The notes: generated by a model not told the origin, from the letters alone. A stretch of DNA of 64,000 nucleotides from Acetobacter ghanensis (GCF_001499675.1 NZ_LN609303.1:97208-161207); one strand, 5' to 3'. Positions 56,158 to 63,495 are shown, counted from the first letter of the stretch. Program-made: numbers and translations.

Positions 56158-56943
56158 ATGGCTGATGCCAGTAAAGCACCCCCAACTCCCACTCGCTCCC
56201 CCCGCGCCCTGTGGCGCATAGGTCGCGGCCGCAGCGGCGGAAGTCTAGGCTGTGCCGTCATCGCACGACATGCCATCGGGCTGGGTCACAAGGTGCTTGT
56301 CGCTGATGGCGACATCAATAACCCGATGCTGTCGCGTCTTTATCCACCTGAGGGAGCACATGGCGTTGGCCGCCCAAAAAACGCGACACTTGAAACCTGT
56401 AAGGTCTGGCTGGCCGATACATTGGCGAAGGCGTTGGAACAGCACGCCTCGGTAGTCATCGACATGGGCGGCGGCGACAGGATTAGCGAGGAACTTGCGG
56501 CGGAATCTGATCTTGGGCACTTTCTCGCTGCATCAAACCTGATCCCGACCTACGCCTATTTTACCGGGCCAGAACGGGATGACTTCGAGCACATGCACCG
56601 GATCTGGGCTAGCGGCGCATTTCAGGGTGGCACCAGCGTGCTCTTCCTGAACGCTGGCCTACAGCGTAACGCCAGCCGTGCAGTGGATCCGTTTGCATGG
56701 TTGCGAGAAGATCCGCGGTTACTCGCCATGTTGAAAGCGGGGGTCATTCCCATCGACATGCCCGCACTCACGTCGATGAAGTATATAGAAGAGGAAGGAC
56801 TGAGCGTATTTGACGCCATCGACAACAAAGCAGGCCGGTCGGGTCGGCACCTTAATCCACTGTGGGTCCATATGGCTCAGAAATGGCTGAAGGACTTCAC
56901 CCATAATCTGGATGAGGAGGGAGCCGCCGAATGGATGCCATAA
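56158..56943 (+). CDS. StbB/ParA-like P-loop ATPase with altered Walker A
   Basis: 261 residues from the ATG at 56158. ParA/MinD-type fold: WRIGRGRSGGSLGCAVIARHAIGLGHKVLVADGDINNP, then VVIDMGGGDRISEELA (Walker B region), and VLFLNAGLQRNASRAVDPFAWLR. The canonical KGGxGKT loop reads GRGRSGGSLG, so the usual P-loop Lys is not where expected. It may act as a structural NTPase or use Arg. R388 StbB controls plasmid positioning and conjugation, and the same role is inferred from its place beside mobF. Overlaps the next gene by 13 bases. Confidence 0.65.
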   Translation: MADASKAPPTPTRSPRALWRIGRGRSGGSLGCAVIARHAIGLGHKVLVADGDINNPMLSRLYPPEGAHGVGRPKNATLETCKVWLADTLAKALEQHASVVIDMGGGDRISEELAAESDLGHFLAASNLIPTYAYFTGPERDDFEHMHRIWASGAFQGGTSVLFLNAGLQRNASRAVDPFAWLREDPRLLAMLKAGVIPIDMPALTSMKYIEEEGLSVFDAIDNKAGRSGRHLNPLWVHMAQKWLKDFTHNLDEEGAAEWMP

Positions 56944-57560
56944 GTCATTCCATTAGCAGAACGCCGGAAGAGGAAGCGCGACAGCGCTTCCTTGCCAGCC
57001 TCCACGATGCGGGCATCGATTTGAATAGCCCGCTGGGGTTCCTGCTAGCCCGCTTGGGCGATGCGACAGCAGAAACCTGCCTGAGCCTGAACACGGCTGC
57101 CGCACGGATAGCAGCCGCTGAAAACACGGCACAGACCAGTCTGGCGCAGCTCCGTGCAGACCTGGCGAACGGACTGGAAGCTGTGCGGGCGATCAGCTCG
57201 GCAGGCGAACACCGAATCAAGATGGAAGAGGAGCGCCTTAAACAGCATCAACAGGTGACTATCGACAAGATGATCGCCTCAATCATGGGAGGACTGAAAA
57301 CGGAGCTGTATGACCGGCTGAAACAGCAGATGCCGCACCATGAGCAGGGGTTCTATCTTGCGACACGCTGGAAGGCGATTTCACGTCTGGCCCTAGCCGG
57401 GGCGCTGCTTTTCTGTGGCGGTCTGCTAGCACATTATGCGGTGGTTTCGCATACGCTGGAACGGGCGCGCTACTGTGAGGGCCATAGCTACGTTACGGAA
57501 AGCGGACAGGCTTGGTGTGATCTCACACCCTTGCGCATCCCGGCCCAGAACCAGAACTAA
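56931..57560 (+). CDS. Tail-anchored coiled-coil membrane protein of the Stb-like operon
   Basis: 209 residues. Long helical N-terminal part (LNTAAARIAAAENTAQTSLAQLRADLANGLEAVRAI; RIKMEEERLKQHQQ), then one membrane helix at ~160-178 (LALAGALLFCGGLLAHYAVV) and a short Cys-containing C-terminal end (YCEGHSYVTESGQAWCDL). Resembles mobilisation accessory proteins of the MobB/StbC position. Its start lies inside the ATPase gene, so the two are coupled. Confidence 0.6.
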   Translation: MDAISHSISRTPEEEARQRFLASLHDAGIDLNSPLGFLLARLGDATAETCLSLNTAAARIAAAENTAQTSLAQLRADLANGLEAVRAISSAGEHRIKMEEERLKQHQQVTIDKMIASIMGGLKTELYDRLKQQMPHHEQGFYLATRWKAISRLALAGALLFCGGLLAHYAVVSHTLERARYCEGHSYVTESGQAWCDLTPLRIPAQNQN

Positions 57561-57575
57561 TCTTTTGTGTCCAAA

Positions 57576-57600
57576 ATGGCGCGCATTAACCGCGCGCCAT
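57576..57600. terminator. Hairpin between convergent Stb-like operon and ssb
   Basis: Perfect 9-bp stem ATGGCGCGC / GCGCGCCAT with a 7-nt loop, 15 bp after the Stb-like operon and 11 bp after the ssb stop. No long T run on either side. Probably a bidirectional terminator or insulator. Confidence 0.55.
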
Positions 57601-57610
57601 GTCCACCAAT

Positions 57611-58066
57611 TCAGAACGGGATTTCGTCTACCGGACCGGCGTTGCCGTAGGCAGGAACCGCCTGCCTGCGTTCGGGGGCTTTGCCGTAATGCCCGCCCGC
57701 TTCGTCGCTGTCCGGGCGGCTGTCCAGCAGAACCAGCTCGCCACGGAAGCGGTCCACAACCACCTCGGTCGTGTAGCGTTCCTGCCCGCTCTGGTCGGTC
57801 CATTTGCGGGTCTGCAACGCGCCTTCAAGGTACACCTTGCGGCCTTTGCGCAGGAAGCGTTCGGCAACGTCGGCCAGCCGGTCGTTAAAAATGACAACAC
57901 GGTGCCATTCGGTCCGCTCGCGCTTTTCGCCCGTTGCGCGGTCGTTCCACGTGTCGCCAGTGGCAAGCGAGAAAGAGACGATCTTCGCGCCACTCTGCCC
58001 ATGACGCACCTCGGGGTCTTTGCCCAGATTACCCACCAGAATGACTTTGTTGACGCTGCCAGACAT
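57611..58066 (-). CDS. ssb: Plasmid single-stranded DNA-binding protein
   Basis: 151 residues: OB fold (SVNKVILVGNLGKDPEVRHGQSGAKIVSFSLAT; TEWHRVVIFNDRLADVAERFLRKGRKVYLEGALQTRKW) and the acidic C-terminal tip DEIPF that recruits repair and replication partners. It coats incoming single strands. Lies 53 bp after the 58120-58509 gene on the same strand and points toward the putative oriT, as leading-region ssb genes do. Confidence 0.95.
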   Translation of the reverse strand: MSGSVNKVILVGNLGKDPEVRHGQSGAKIVSFSLATGDTWNDRATGEKRERTEWHRVVIFNDRLADVAERFLRKGRKVYLEGALQTRKWTDQSGQERYTTEVVVDRFRGELVLLDSRPDSDEAGGHYGKAPERRQAVPAYGNAGPVDEIPF

Positions 58067-58119
58067 TTGCTTGTTCCACTAAAAATATTGATAAGAATAT
58101 CACTGATCTGAAGGACGAT

Positions 58120-58509
58120 TTAAGCGGCTTTCAGCTTGGTCCGTTCCATCTGGACGTACTGTTCCGCCCATTTGTTGACCTGAGCAGCAATCTCTGCAGG
58201 GGTTCCTTCCCGGCCGTCCCAGTCTTTGAGCAGGTCAAACCCATAATGCAGGGCGATATACCGACGGCTTTCCGGGTCTTTGGAGTAATTGGCTCCAAGA
58301 TACCGCGCGCCATTGGGCACCAGATCTCCATCGGGACCCAGCCCGGCAAACAGACGCTCCACACCGCTCGCGGGCCGGTTCGGGTTATGATAGTGCCAGC
58401 CATGATGTTCCACCAAAGCAGCGAGAGTGAGATCTGAGTAATGCGGCCCCTCCTCGCCACCTTGCGATGATGCAGGAAAATTGCTTACAGTGTTCTTTAC
58501 GTCGGACAT
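58120..58509 (-). CDS. Leading-region protein, unknown (MSDVKNTVS start)
   Basis: 129 residues beginning MSDVKNTVSNFPASSQGGEEG. A globular C-terminal part follows, rich in aromatic residues (HHGWHYHNPNRPASGVERLFAG; SKDPESRRYIALHYGFDLLKDWDG). No membrane helix. Its first nine residues and ribosome site are shared with the gene at 61264-61941 because both belong to the repeated leader. Directly upstream of ssb and probably co-expressed with it. Function unknown; an anti-defence or establishment role is inferred from position. Confidence 0.6.
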   Translation of the reverse strand: MSDVKNTVSNFPASSQGGEEGPHYSDLTLAALVEHHGWHYHNPNRPASGVERLFAGLGPDGDLVPNGARYLGANYSKDPESRRYIALHYGFDLLKDWDGREGTPAEIAAQVNKWAEQYVQMERTKLKAA

Positions 58510-58536
58510 GAAAATACCCTTTCTGTTCTGGCTAGT

Positions 58537-58567
58537 CCCGGCCTGGTGCTCGCAACACCGACCGGGG
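58537..58567 (-). promoter_or_regulatory. Leader hairpin before the 58120-58509 gene
   Basis: CCCGG-CCT-GGTG / CACC-GA-CCGGG around loop CTCGCAA, ending 28 bp before the start codon and next to the AAAGGG ribosome site. The stem arms are kept in the other two copies. Confidence 0.55.
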
Positions 58568-59010
58568 CGTTTTGTTGTTCGGGCCCATTCCCTCTCAACA
58601 AGTAAAGATTAGTACATCCCGACAAACAGAACAAGAGAAAAAGCGCGGAAAACTGCGATAAAAGCGTGTTTTTTCGGTCTTTTTCCCACAAATGAATGAA
58701 ACAATATTTCGCGTTAGATTTCTGTGTTTATGGTAACGTCTTTCCAACAAGAACAAATTGTTCCGGTCCATTTCGTTATTGTATTTCTGGTCGTTCTATA
58801 CATCACGTCCCCTTGCGCCCACAACGCAGAACGGTGGGCAAGAGGCATGGCCGCCCCACCCCGCTCCTTGCCTCCTGAGCAAAAAGGCCACCTCCCCGGC
58901 ACAAGGGACTGGCTGCACCAGAGGGCGCGTGTGACGCGCCAGCCGTAGGCCGCCGAAGGCGTCTGGTGAAACCGCCGGCCTTGCGCACTGGTGCAGGCAC
59001 AAGGTCATGA

Positions 59011-59112
59011 CTGTCCACAAATCCATAGGAGGGACCCAAGGGCCGGGCGACATGACCACCAAGAGTCTGGTGGCGCACGGCCCTTGGGAGGTAACTGTGG
59101 AGTTGTGGGCAG
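59011..59112. promoter_or_regulatory. Large hairpin A (Frpo/ssi-like candidate)
   Basis: Outer arms CTGTCCACAA / TTGTGGGCAG, middle arms CCCAAGGGCCG / CGGCCCTTGGG, inner arms CCACCA / TGGTGG with loop AGAGTC, separated by short internal loops. It sits 502 bp upstream of the 58509 start. Confidence 0.75.
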
Positions 59113-59254
59113 CACACGGGGGGACAACGATACGGCTCTTTTTGGGCGGCTGAAACAAAACAGAATGAGAAATGAAGACTCAAACGCATTGCGGCGGGCT
59201 ATGCCCGCCGTCCACATCGCCACCGCAGAAGACTGCATCAAGTAATAACAAGTC

Positions 59255-59668
59255 CTATAGTTCGGCCATAAGTTCAGCGTAAAGTTCTGGGTGTGTCTCT
59301 AAGGTAATTTCTTCCGGCTCCAACGGTTCGTCACCGTAGTCTTCTTCGCACCCAGCGGGACAGAACCCCCAATCAATCCCATGCTCACAGCACCCAAGCT
59401 GGAGTTCCCTTTGCTCCAACTCGCTGATATATTCGCCTGTTTCCTGAGCAAGTTCAACGAGCGCAGGCCCGACATCGTTAGGCAGTTGTGCAGATTTTCT
59501 ATCAATAGCCCGAGAAAACTTCATGCTGTAGCACTCATAAGAGGAACCGCTACCACTCATTGCTTCCTGCCTGATGCCTTCCACAACCCCGGCAAGATCA
59601 CCAAACACAGACGGAGCGAACTTGCCAGGGGAAACGAGCTTTTCTGCAATAGCAATACCGTCGGACAT
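59255..59668 (-). CDS. Leading-region protein, unknown (Cys-rich, acidic)
   Basis: 137 residues: MSDGIAIAEKLVSPGKFAPS, a helical middle (LVELAQETGEYISELEQRELQL), then a cysteine cluster CCEHGIDWGFCPAGCEEDYG suited to zinc binding, and a strongly acidic tail (EPLEPEEITLETHPELYAELMAEL). Strong negative charge with a zinc-like knuckle is compatible with a DNA mimic or inhibitor, but that is speculation. Preceded by repeat copy B. Confidence 0.6.
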   Translation of the reverse strand: MSDGIAIAEKLVSPGKFAPSVFGDLAGVVEGIRQEAMSGSGSSYECYSMKFSRAIDRKSAQLPNDVGPALVELAQETGEYISELEQRELQLGCCEHGIDWGFCPAGCEEDYGDEPLEPEEITLETHPELYAELMAEL

Positions 59669-59695
59669 GAAAATACCCTTTCTGTTCTGGCTAGT

Positions 59696-59726
59696 CCCGG
59701 CCTGGTGCTCGCAACACCGACCGGGG
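59696..59726 (-). promoter_or_regulatory. Leader hairpin before the 59255-59668 gene
   Basis: Same stem and loop as copy A (CCCGG...CCGGG, loop CTCGCAA), 28 bp before the start codon. Confidence 0.55.
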
Positions 59727-60169
59727 CGTTTTGTTGTTCGGGCCCATTCCCTCTCAACAAGTAAAGATTAGTACATCCCGACAAACAGAACAAGAGAAAA
59801 AGCGCGGAAAACTGCGATAAAAGCGTGTTTTTTCAGTCTTTTTTACACAAATAAATGAAACAATATTGCGCGTTATATTTCTGTATTTGTGGCCGCACCT
59901 TTCCAACAAGAAAAAATTGGTAAAGGTGGTTCCGTTATTACATTTCTTGTCCTTCCATACATCACGCCCCCTTGCGCCCACAACGCAGAACGGTGGGCAA
60001 GAGGCATGGCCGCCCCACCTCGCTCCTTGCCTCCTGAGCAAAAAGGCCACCTCCCCGGCACAAGGGACTGGCTGCACCAGAGGGCGCGTGTGACGCGCCA
60101 GCCGTAGGCCGCCGAAGGCGTCTGGTGAAACCGCCGGCCCTGCTCACTGGTGCAGGCACAAGGTCATGA

Positions 60170-60271
60170 CTGTCCACAAATCCATAGGAGGGACCCGAGG
60201 GCCGTGCGACACGACCGCCAAGAGTCTGGTGGCGCACGGCCCTTGGGAGGTCCCTGTGGAGTTGTGGGCAG
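60170..60271. promoter_or_regulatory. Large hairpin B
   Basis: Same layout as hairpin A. Middle arms GGGCCGTGCG / CGCACGGCCC are better paired than in A. The outer CTGTCCACAA / TTGTGGGCAG pair is unchanged. It lies 502 bp upstream of the 59668 start. Confidence 0.75.
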
Positions 60272-60414
60272 CACGCGGGGACGAATAGCGGCAATCCGGT
60301 TTTGTCGAGTAGCCGTTATTTCGGGAGAAGCGGTGATGTCGCCATCCAGGTATTAAGACCATTCGGGCATATGGCAGTGCAAACCCGCCACCATAGGTCC
60401 CGGCGCAAAGTCGT

Positions 60415-60520
60415 GGCTATCCACAAATCCATAGGAGGGACCCGAGGGCCGCGCGACACGACCGCCAAGAGTCTGGTGGCGCGCGGCCCTCGGGAGGTGC
60501 CTGTGGAGTTGTGGATAGCC
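60415..60520. promoter_or_regulatory. Large hairpin D, stand-alone and best paired
   Basis: Outer arms GGCTATCCACAA (60415-60426) / TTGTGGATAGCC (60509-60520), second arms CCATAGG / CCTGTGG with one G-T, middle arms CCCGAGGGCCGCGCG / CGCGCGGCCCTCGGG, all perfect otherwise. The rest of the 0.6 kb repeat is absent. It lies between copy B and the small membrane-protein genes. Confidence 0.75.
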
Positions 60521-60622
60521 CGCCGGGACAACGATACGGCCTTTTTTTACCGCCCGGGAAAAACAGAAACAGGAATGAAGGCTAAAACGCATCACGGCGG
60601 GCTGATGCCCGCCAGTCTCGGT

Positions 60623-60754
60623 TTAGTTGCGCTCCAATGACTCCCGCCATTTGGCAAGGCGTGTTGCAATTGGCCCTAGAGAGAGGCCAATGATTGCAGT
60701 GCCTAGACAGAAAGGCACGGCATAGATCAGAATGGCGCGTGTGGTCTCGTCCAT
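60623..60754 (-). CDS. 43-residue single-pass membrane protein
   Basis: ATG at 60754 with GGAGG 9 bp upstream. MDETTRAILIYAVPFCLGTA, then IIGLSLGPIATRLAKWRESLERN, to a TAA at 60623. One hydrophobic helix and a basic tail. It starts 3 bp after the stop of the next membrane-protein gene, so both are likely a pair. Function unknown. Confidence 0.6.
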   Translation of the reverse strand: MDETTRAILIYAVPFCLGTAIIGLSLGPIATRLAKWRESLERN

Positions 60755-60757
60755 AGT

Positions 60758-61084
60758 TCAGCCCTCCTCTTTTGAAGTATATGGGATATAAAGCAGGAAA
60801 AGCAAAGACAGTGTTTCGATACCAAGAGCAACCACCAGAGCCAAGGCAGCTGTATGCGGCACGAGACGTGCCGCGGGAGAAAACAAGGGCGTAATAAGCC
60901 CGACACCCACGACGGCCAGTGCGATTGTCTGCAAGGCGGATGCAATCGCTTTTAACCTGTCCTCTCGGTGTTTGGGTGTTTGGACTGGCGGCAATAATGC
61001 CCGCAAAATGGGATGTGGCTTTGTATTGTCCAATGGCTCTATTCCGACAATGGGGGAAAAGTTACGGCCTCGCACATGACCCAT
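60758..61084 (-). CDS. Two-helix membrane protein, leading region
   Basis: Up to 108 residues. The hydrophilic N-terminus (start uncertain; the ATG at 61084 overlaps the upstream small ORF) is followed by two membrane helices (LQTIALAVVGVGLITPLFS and AALALVVALGIETLSLLFLLYIPY) and ends TSKEEG. Not recognised. Coupled to the 43-residue gene. Membrane proteins in leading regions can be entry-exclusion or establishment factors; no evidence decides. Confidence 0.55.
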   Translation of the reverse strand: MGHVRGRNFSPIVGIEPLDNTKPHPILRALLPPVQTPKHREDRLKAIASALQTIALAVVGVGLITPLFSPAARLVPHTAALALVVALGIETLSLLFLLYIPYTSKEEG

Positions 61085-61206
61085 TCAGGTGGTCGTATGA
61101 CACACCCACCAGACCATTTTTCAGAGATCAATTCATACACTATCCCGGCGCGGGATACAGCAAACCACACGCCTTCTTCACGCCAAACAGATTTAAAGTC
61201 GTCCAT
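61039..61206 (-). CDS. 55-residue soluble small protein
   Basis: MDDFKSVWREEGVWFAVSRA, GIVYELISEKWSGGCVIRPP, EWVMCEAVTFPPLSE. It reads like a compact folded domain with many aromatic residues. Overlaps the start of the membrane-protein gene by 46 bases. A second in-frame ATG six bases upstream (61212) is possible. Ribosome site is weak. Confidence 0.4.
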   Translation of the reverse strand: MDDFKSVWREEGVWFAVSRAGIVYELISEKWSGGCVIRPPEWVMCEAVTFPPLSE

Positions 61207-61233
61207 TTTCATCTCGGTCGCTGGTGTTGGTGC

Positions 61234-61253
61234 GCCGGGCCTTTTGGCCCGGC
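61234..61253 (-). terminator. GC-rich hairpin after the 61264-61941 gene
   Basis: Perfect GCCGGGCC-TTTT-GGCCCGGC, 10 bp past the stop at 61264. There is no T tract downstream on the minus strand, so it may only weaken transcription into the small genes that follow. Confidence 0.55.
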
Positions 61254-61263
61254 TGGTTGTTGT

Positions 61264-61941
61264 TCAGATACCAAGCGCCTCGTCTAGAGCGGCGGCGGCT
61301 TCCTGTGACACTGTGCGGTTATTCGCACGGGACTGGTAGGGCTGCCATTCTTCGCCCATGACTTCGGCATAAGCCGTGCAGGCTCCGCTGGCGATATGGT
61401 ACAGAGCGTATGCCTTCACTGCATGTTCGGCTGCGGCCCGGCGCAAGCGGCCTGTGTAGTTATCCTGTCCGTCGATGCCCATGCGGTCGTCGTCGCGGTG
61501 TTCGTTCGCCCATTTATCCTTTGCGTCTTTTGCAAGCTGGCGGCGGGTTTCGTAGTAATTCGCCGCACCATGAGCCGAGCGCACAAGCGCATCTACGATA
61601 CGGTCAAGATGTATCTTGATCGCCTTAAAATCATCTTCGCCGTTAAAAGACATGACCAGAACGGGCCGTAACGCGTCATACTGATCTCGAACGGTGCTCA
61701 GGCCGAGGCCGATCATTTCGTCAACGTCTGCAACGTCCAGACCGAAACGTGCGCTGATAAGAGCAATCTGGTCGTCTGAGGGAGCCAGAAGCTCCACATT
61801 AGCCAGAGAAGGAGACCGCTGCGCTTTCATGCGCTGTTCCGTTTCGTGGAACTGGCGGGCGCGGGCGGGAGAGACGGAACCGGCGGCATCGCCCTTGCGG
61901 GGGGAGTTAGCCTTGCTTACAGTGTTCTTTACGTCGGACAT
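61264..61941 (-). CDS. Leading-region protein, unknown (225 residues)
   Basis: Starts MSDVKNTVSKANSPRKGDAA at 61941. After a basic linker comes a helical domain (IALISARFGLDVADVDEMIGLGLSTVRDQYDALRPVLVM; KAIKIHLDRIVDALVRSAHGAANYYETRRQLAKDAKDKWA) and a C-terminal helical part (AAAEHAVKAYALYHIASGACTAYAEVMG). No membrane segment or catalytic motif recognised. Preceded by repeat copy C. The shared leader and start with 58120-58509 suggest common control during plasmid entry. Confidence 0.65.
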   Translation of the reverse strand: MSDVKNTVSKANSPRKGDAAGSVSPARARQFHETEQRMKAQRSPSLANVELLAPSDDQIALISARFGLDVADVDEMIGLGLSTVRDQYDALRPVLVMSFNGEDDFKAIKIHLDRIVDALVRSAHGAANYYETRRQLAKDAKDKWANEHRDDDRMGIDGQDNYTGRLRRAAAEHAVKAYALYHIASGACTAYAEVMGEEWQPYQSRANNRTVSQEAAAALDEALGI

Positions 61942-61969
61942 GAAAATCTCGCTTTCTGTTCTGGCTAGT

Positions 61970-62000
61970 CCCGGTTTGGTGTTGGTAGCACCGACCGGGG
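61970..62000 (-). promoter_or_regulatory. Leader hairpin before the 61264-61941 gene
   Basis: Arms CCCGG...GGTG / CACC...CCGGG are as in copies A and B, but the loop is TTGGTAG instead of CTCGCAA. Conservation of stem with a free loop supports a real structure. Confidence 0.55.
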
Positions 62001-62443
62001 CGTTTTGTTGTTCGGGCCTATTCCCTCTCAACAAGTAAAGATTAGTACATCCTGACAAACAGAGCAAGAAAAAAAGCGCGGAAAACTGCGGGAAAAGCAT
62101 GTTTTTTCGGTCTTTTTTGCACGAATAAACGTAACAATATTTCGCATTAGATTTCTGTGTTTATGGTAACGTCTTTACAACAAGAACAAATTGTTCCGGT
62201 CCATTTCGTTATTGTATTTCTGGTCGTTCTATACATCACGCCCCCTTGCGCCCACAACGCAGAACGGTGGGCAAGAGGCATGGCCGCCCCACCTCGCTCC
62301 TTGCCTCCTGAGCAAAAAGGCCACCTCCCCGGCAAAAGGGACTGGCAGCACCAGAGGGCGCGTGTGACGCGCCAGCCGTAGGCCGCCGAAGGCGTCTGGT
62401 GAAACCGCCAACCTTGCGCACTGGTGCAGGCACAAGGTCATGA

Positions 62444-62545
62444 CTGTCCACAAATCCATAGGAGGGACCCAAGGGCCGGGCGACACGACCACCAAGAGTC
62501 TGGTGGCGCACGGCCCTTGGGAGGTAACTGTGGAGTTGTGGGCAG
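62444..62545. promoter_or_regulatory. Large hairpin C
   Basis: Same arms as hairpin A (CTGTCCACAA / TTGTGGGCAG; CCCAAGGGCCG / CGGCCCTTGGG), 503 bp upstream of the 61941 start. Confidence 0.75.
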
Positions 62546-62666
62546 CACACGGGAGGACACGGTGCTCCATACCCGGACAGAGCCCGACCGACAGGCGTCA
62601 CAACCGGTTGCGTCATACTGCAAAGAGCGAGCGGAACTGCGCTCGCGCAAACAGAAAGCAGAAAAC

Positions 62667-63089
62667 ATGACGCCAACACCCGAAACCATTCCCACGTCTC
62701 AGGAAAACCCTCATCAGCCTGACCGGTCGGCCTGCATGCAGTCCGCTCTTTCTTCTTTGTTCGATATCCTCGGCAACCTGATTGCAGAGGCATTATTTTC
62801 TTTTATAGGACTCCTCTATGTAACCCTGAACGTAGCTTCCATCTTTCTGTTCTTGAATTTCTGCGCCTTATCCATCTTCTTCATGGGCGACTACATTTTC
62901 TGTAATAGCGCGCACGCAGAGCGTTTCGCCACAATCGCCCATATTGTTACATCCAACATTACACCGTTGGGTATTATTTGCTTTATTATTTTCTACTGGA
63001 CTGTGTCAGTTCTTAAAAGAGACCGAGCTTCTTTCGATTCAGTCGTCAGGATGACGGTGAGAAAAACCCGACCCCACACCGCGAACTGA
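62667..63089 (+). CDS. Multi-pass membrane protein, unknown
   Basis: 140 residues from the ATG at 62667 (MTPTPETIPTSQENPHQPD). Three hydrophobic segments: LIAEALFSFIGLLYVTLNVASIFLFL, FCALSIFFMGDYIF and PLGIICFIIFYWTVSVL, and a basic tail. The frame is open further upstream, but without membrane logic. A GCGTCACAAC motif copy is 63 bp upstream. Opposite strand to the leading-region genes, so probably a separate unit. AT-rich. Confidence 0.55.
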   Translation: MTPTPETIPTSQENPHQPDRSACMQSALSSLFDILGNLIAEALFSFIGLLYVTLNVASIFLFLNFCALSIFFMGDYIFCNSAHAERFATIAHIVTSNITPLGIICFIIFYWTVSVLKRDRASFDSVVRMTVRKTRPHTAN

Positions 63090-63162
63090 CCCCAGCCGTT
63101 GCCGGTGTCCTCTGACCAACCGGCAACCCGCCCCCGACCTTTCCCAAACACAGGAGCCAGAC

Positions 63163-63495
63163 ATGGCACGACAGGGCGACCTGTTCGGATGGAAGCGGCC
63201 ACGCAGTGCGCCGCGCATCCTCGCGCACCTGACCGATTGCGGCGATCACGGCTGTGTTTACCAGCCGGGTATGCGCATGGTCGCACTTTTCACCTGCCCG
63301 CGCTGCGAGTGGGAAAGCGGCTGGATCGAAATGCCCAGCGTTACGGCCTGCCGCAAAGGCATCGCCTGTGAGCCGTGCAATGCTGAACGGGGCAAAGCCC
63401 GTAACAGCGTTGCCCGGCCTCACACAGCCCGGCTGAGGCCATCTCACAGCGCACCAGCGCGTCAGAACAGAATTGCGTCCCAGTCCGGGCCATAA
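63163..63495 (+). CDS. Small putative zinc-ribbon protein
   Basis: 110 residues: MARQGDLFGWKRPRSAPRIL, then LTDCGDHGCVYQPGMRMVAL, FTCPRCEWESGW, and TACRKGIACEPCNAERG. Four Cys pairs suggest zinc ribbons, as in phage or plasmid regulatory proteins. The C-terminal 15 residues overlap the converging gene at 63462, so the true end may be a non-essential tail. Function unknown. Confidence 0.5.
   Translation: MARQGDLFGWKRPRSAPRILAHLTDCGDHGCVYQPGMRMVALFTCPRCEWESGWIEMPSVTACRKGIACEPCNAERGKARNSVARPHTARLRPSHSAPARQNRIASQSGP

Larger units (their letters stand above)
58481..59119 (-). repeat. Leading-region repeat, copy A
   Basis: About 0.64 kb, near-identical to 61913-62553 and similar to 59660-60281. 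In minus-strand order it contains a ~102-nt hairpin (59011-59112), a GC-rich segment, an AT-rich segment (58600-58800), a 31-nt leader hairpin (58537-58567) and the ribosome site/start of the 58120-58509 gene. Confidence 0.9.
59660..60281 (-). repeat. Leading-region repeat, copy B
   Basis: Shares the GC-rich and leader parts with copies A and C. The AT-rich middle (59830-59960) has diverged most. It carries hairpin 60170-60271 and leader hairpin 59696-59726 and ends at the start of the 59255-59668 gene. Confidence 0.9.
61913..62553 (-). repeat. Leading-region repeat, copy C
   Basis: Near-identical to copy A including the AT-rich middle and the shared codons for the MSDVKNTVS start. Hairpin at 62444-62545. 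Confidence 0.9.

Noticed and set aside
58750..58765. GAACAAATTGTTC palindrome (also in copy C) as a LexA box
   Set aside because: Spacing does not fit known alphaproteobacterial LexA sites and copy B lacks it.
58500..62100. Conserved minus-strand frame with a lipobox-like CLSGC in the three leaders
   Set aside because: Identity is explained by DNA repeat identity, starts differ or are absent, and the frame runs through the leader hairpin whose loop varies freely.
58481..62553. CRISPR array
   Set aside because: Repeats are ~600 bp, few and separated by genes; no short regular repeat-spacer pattern or cas genes.
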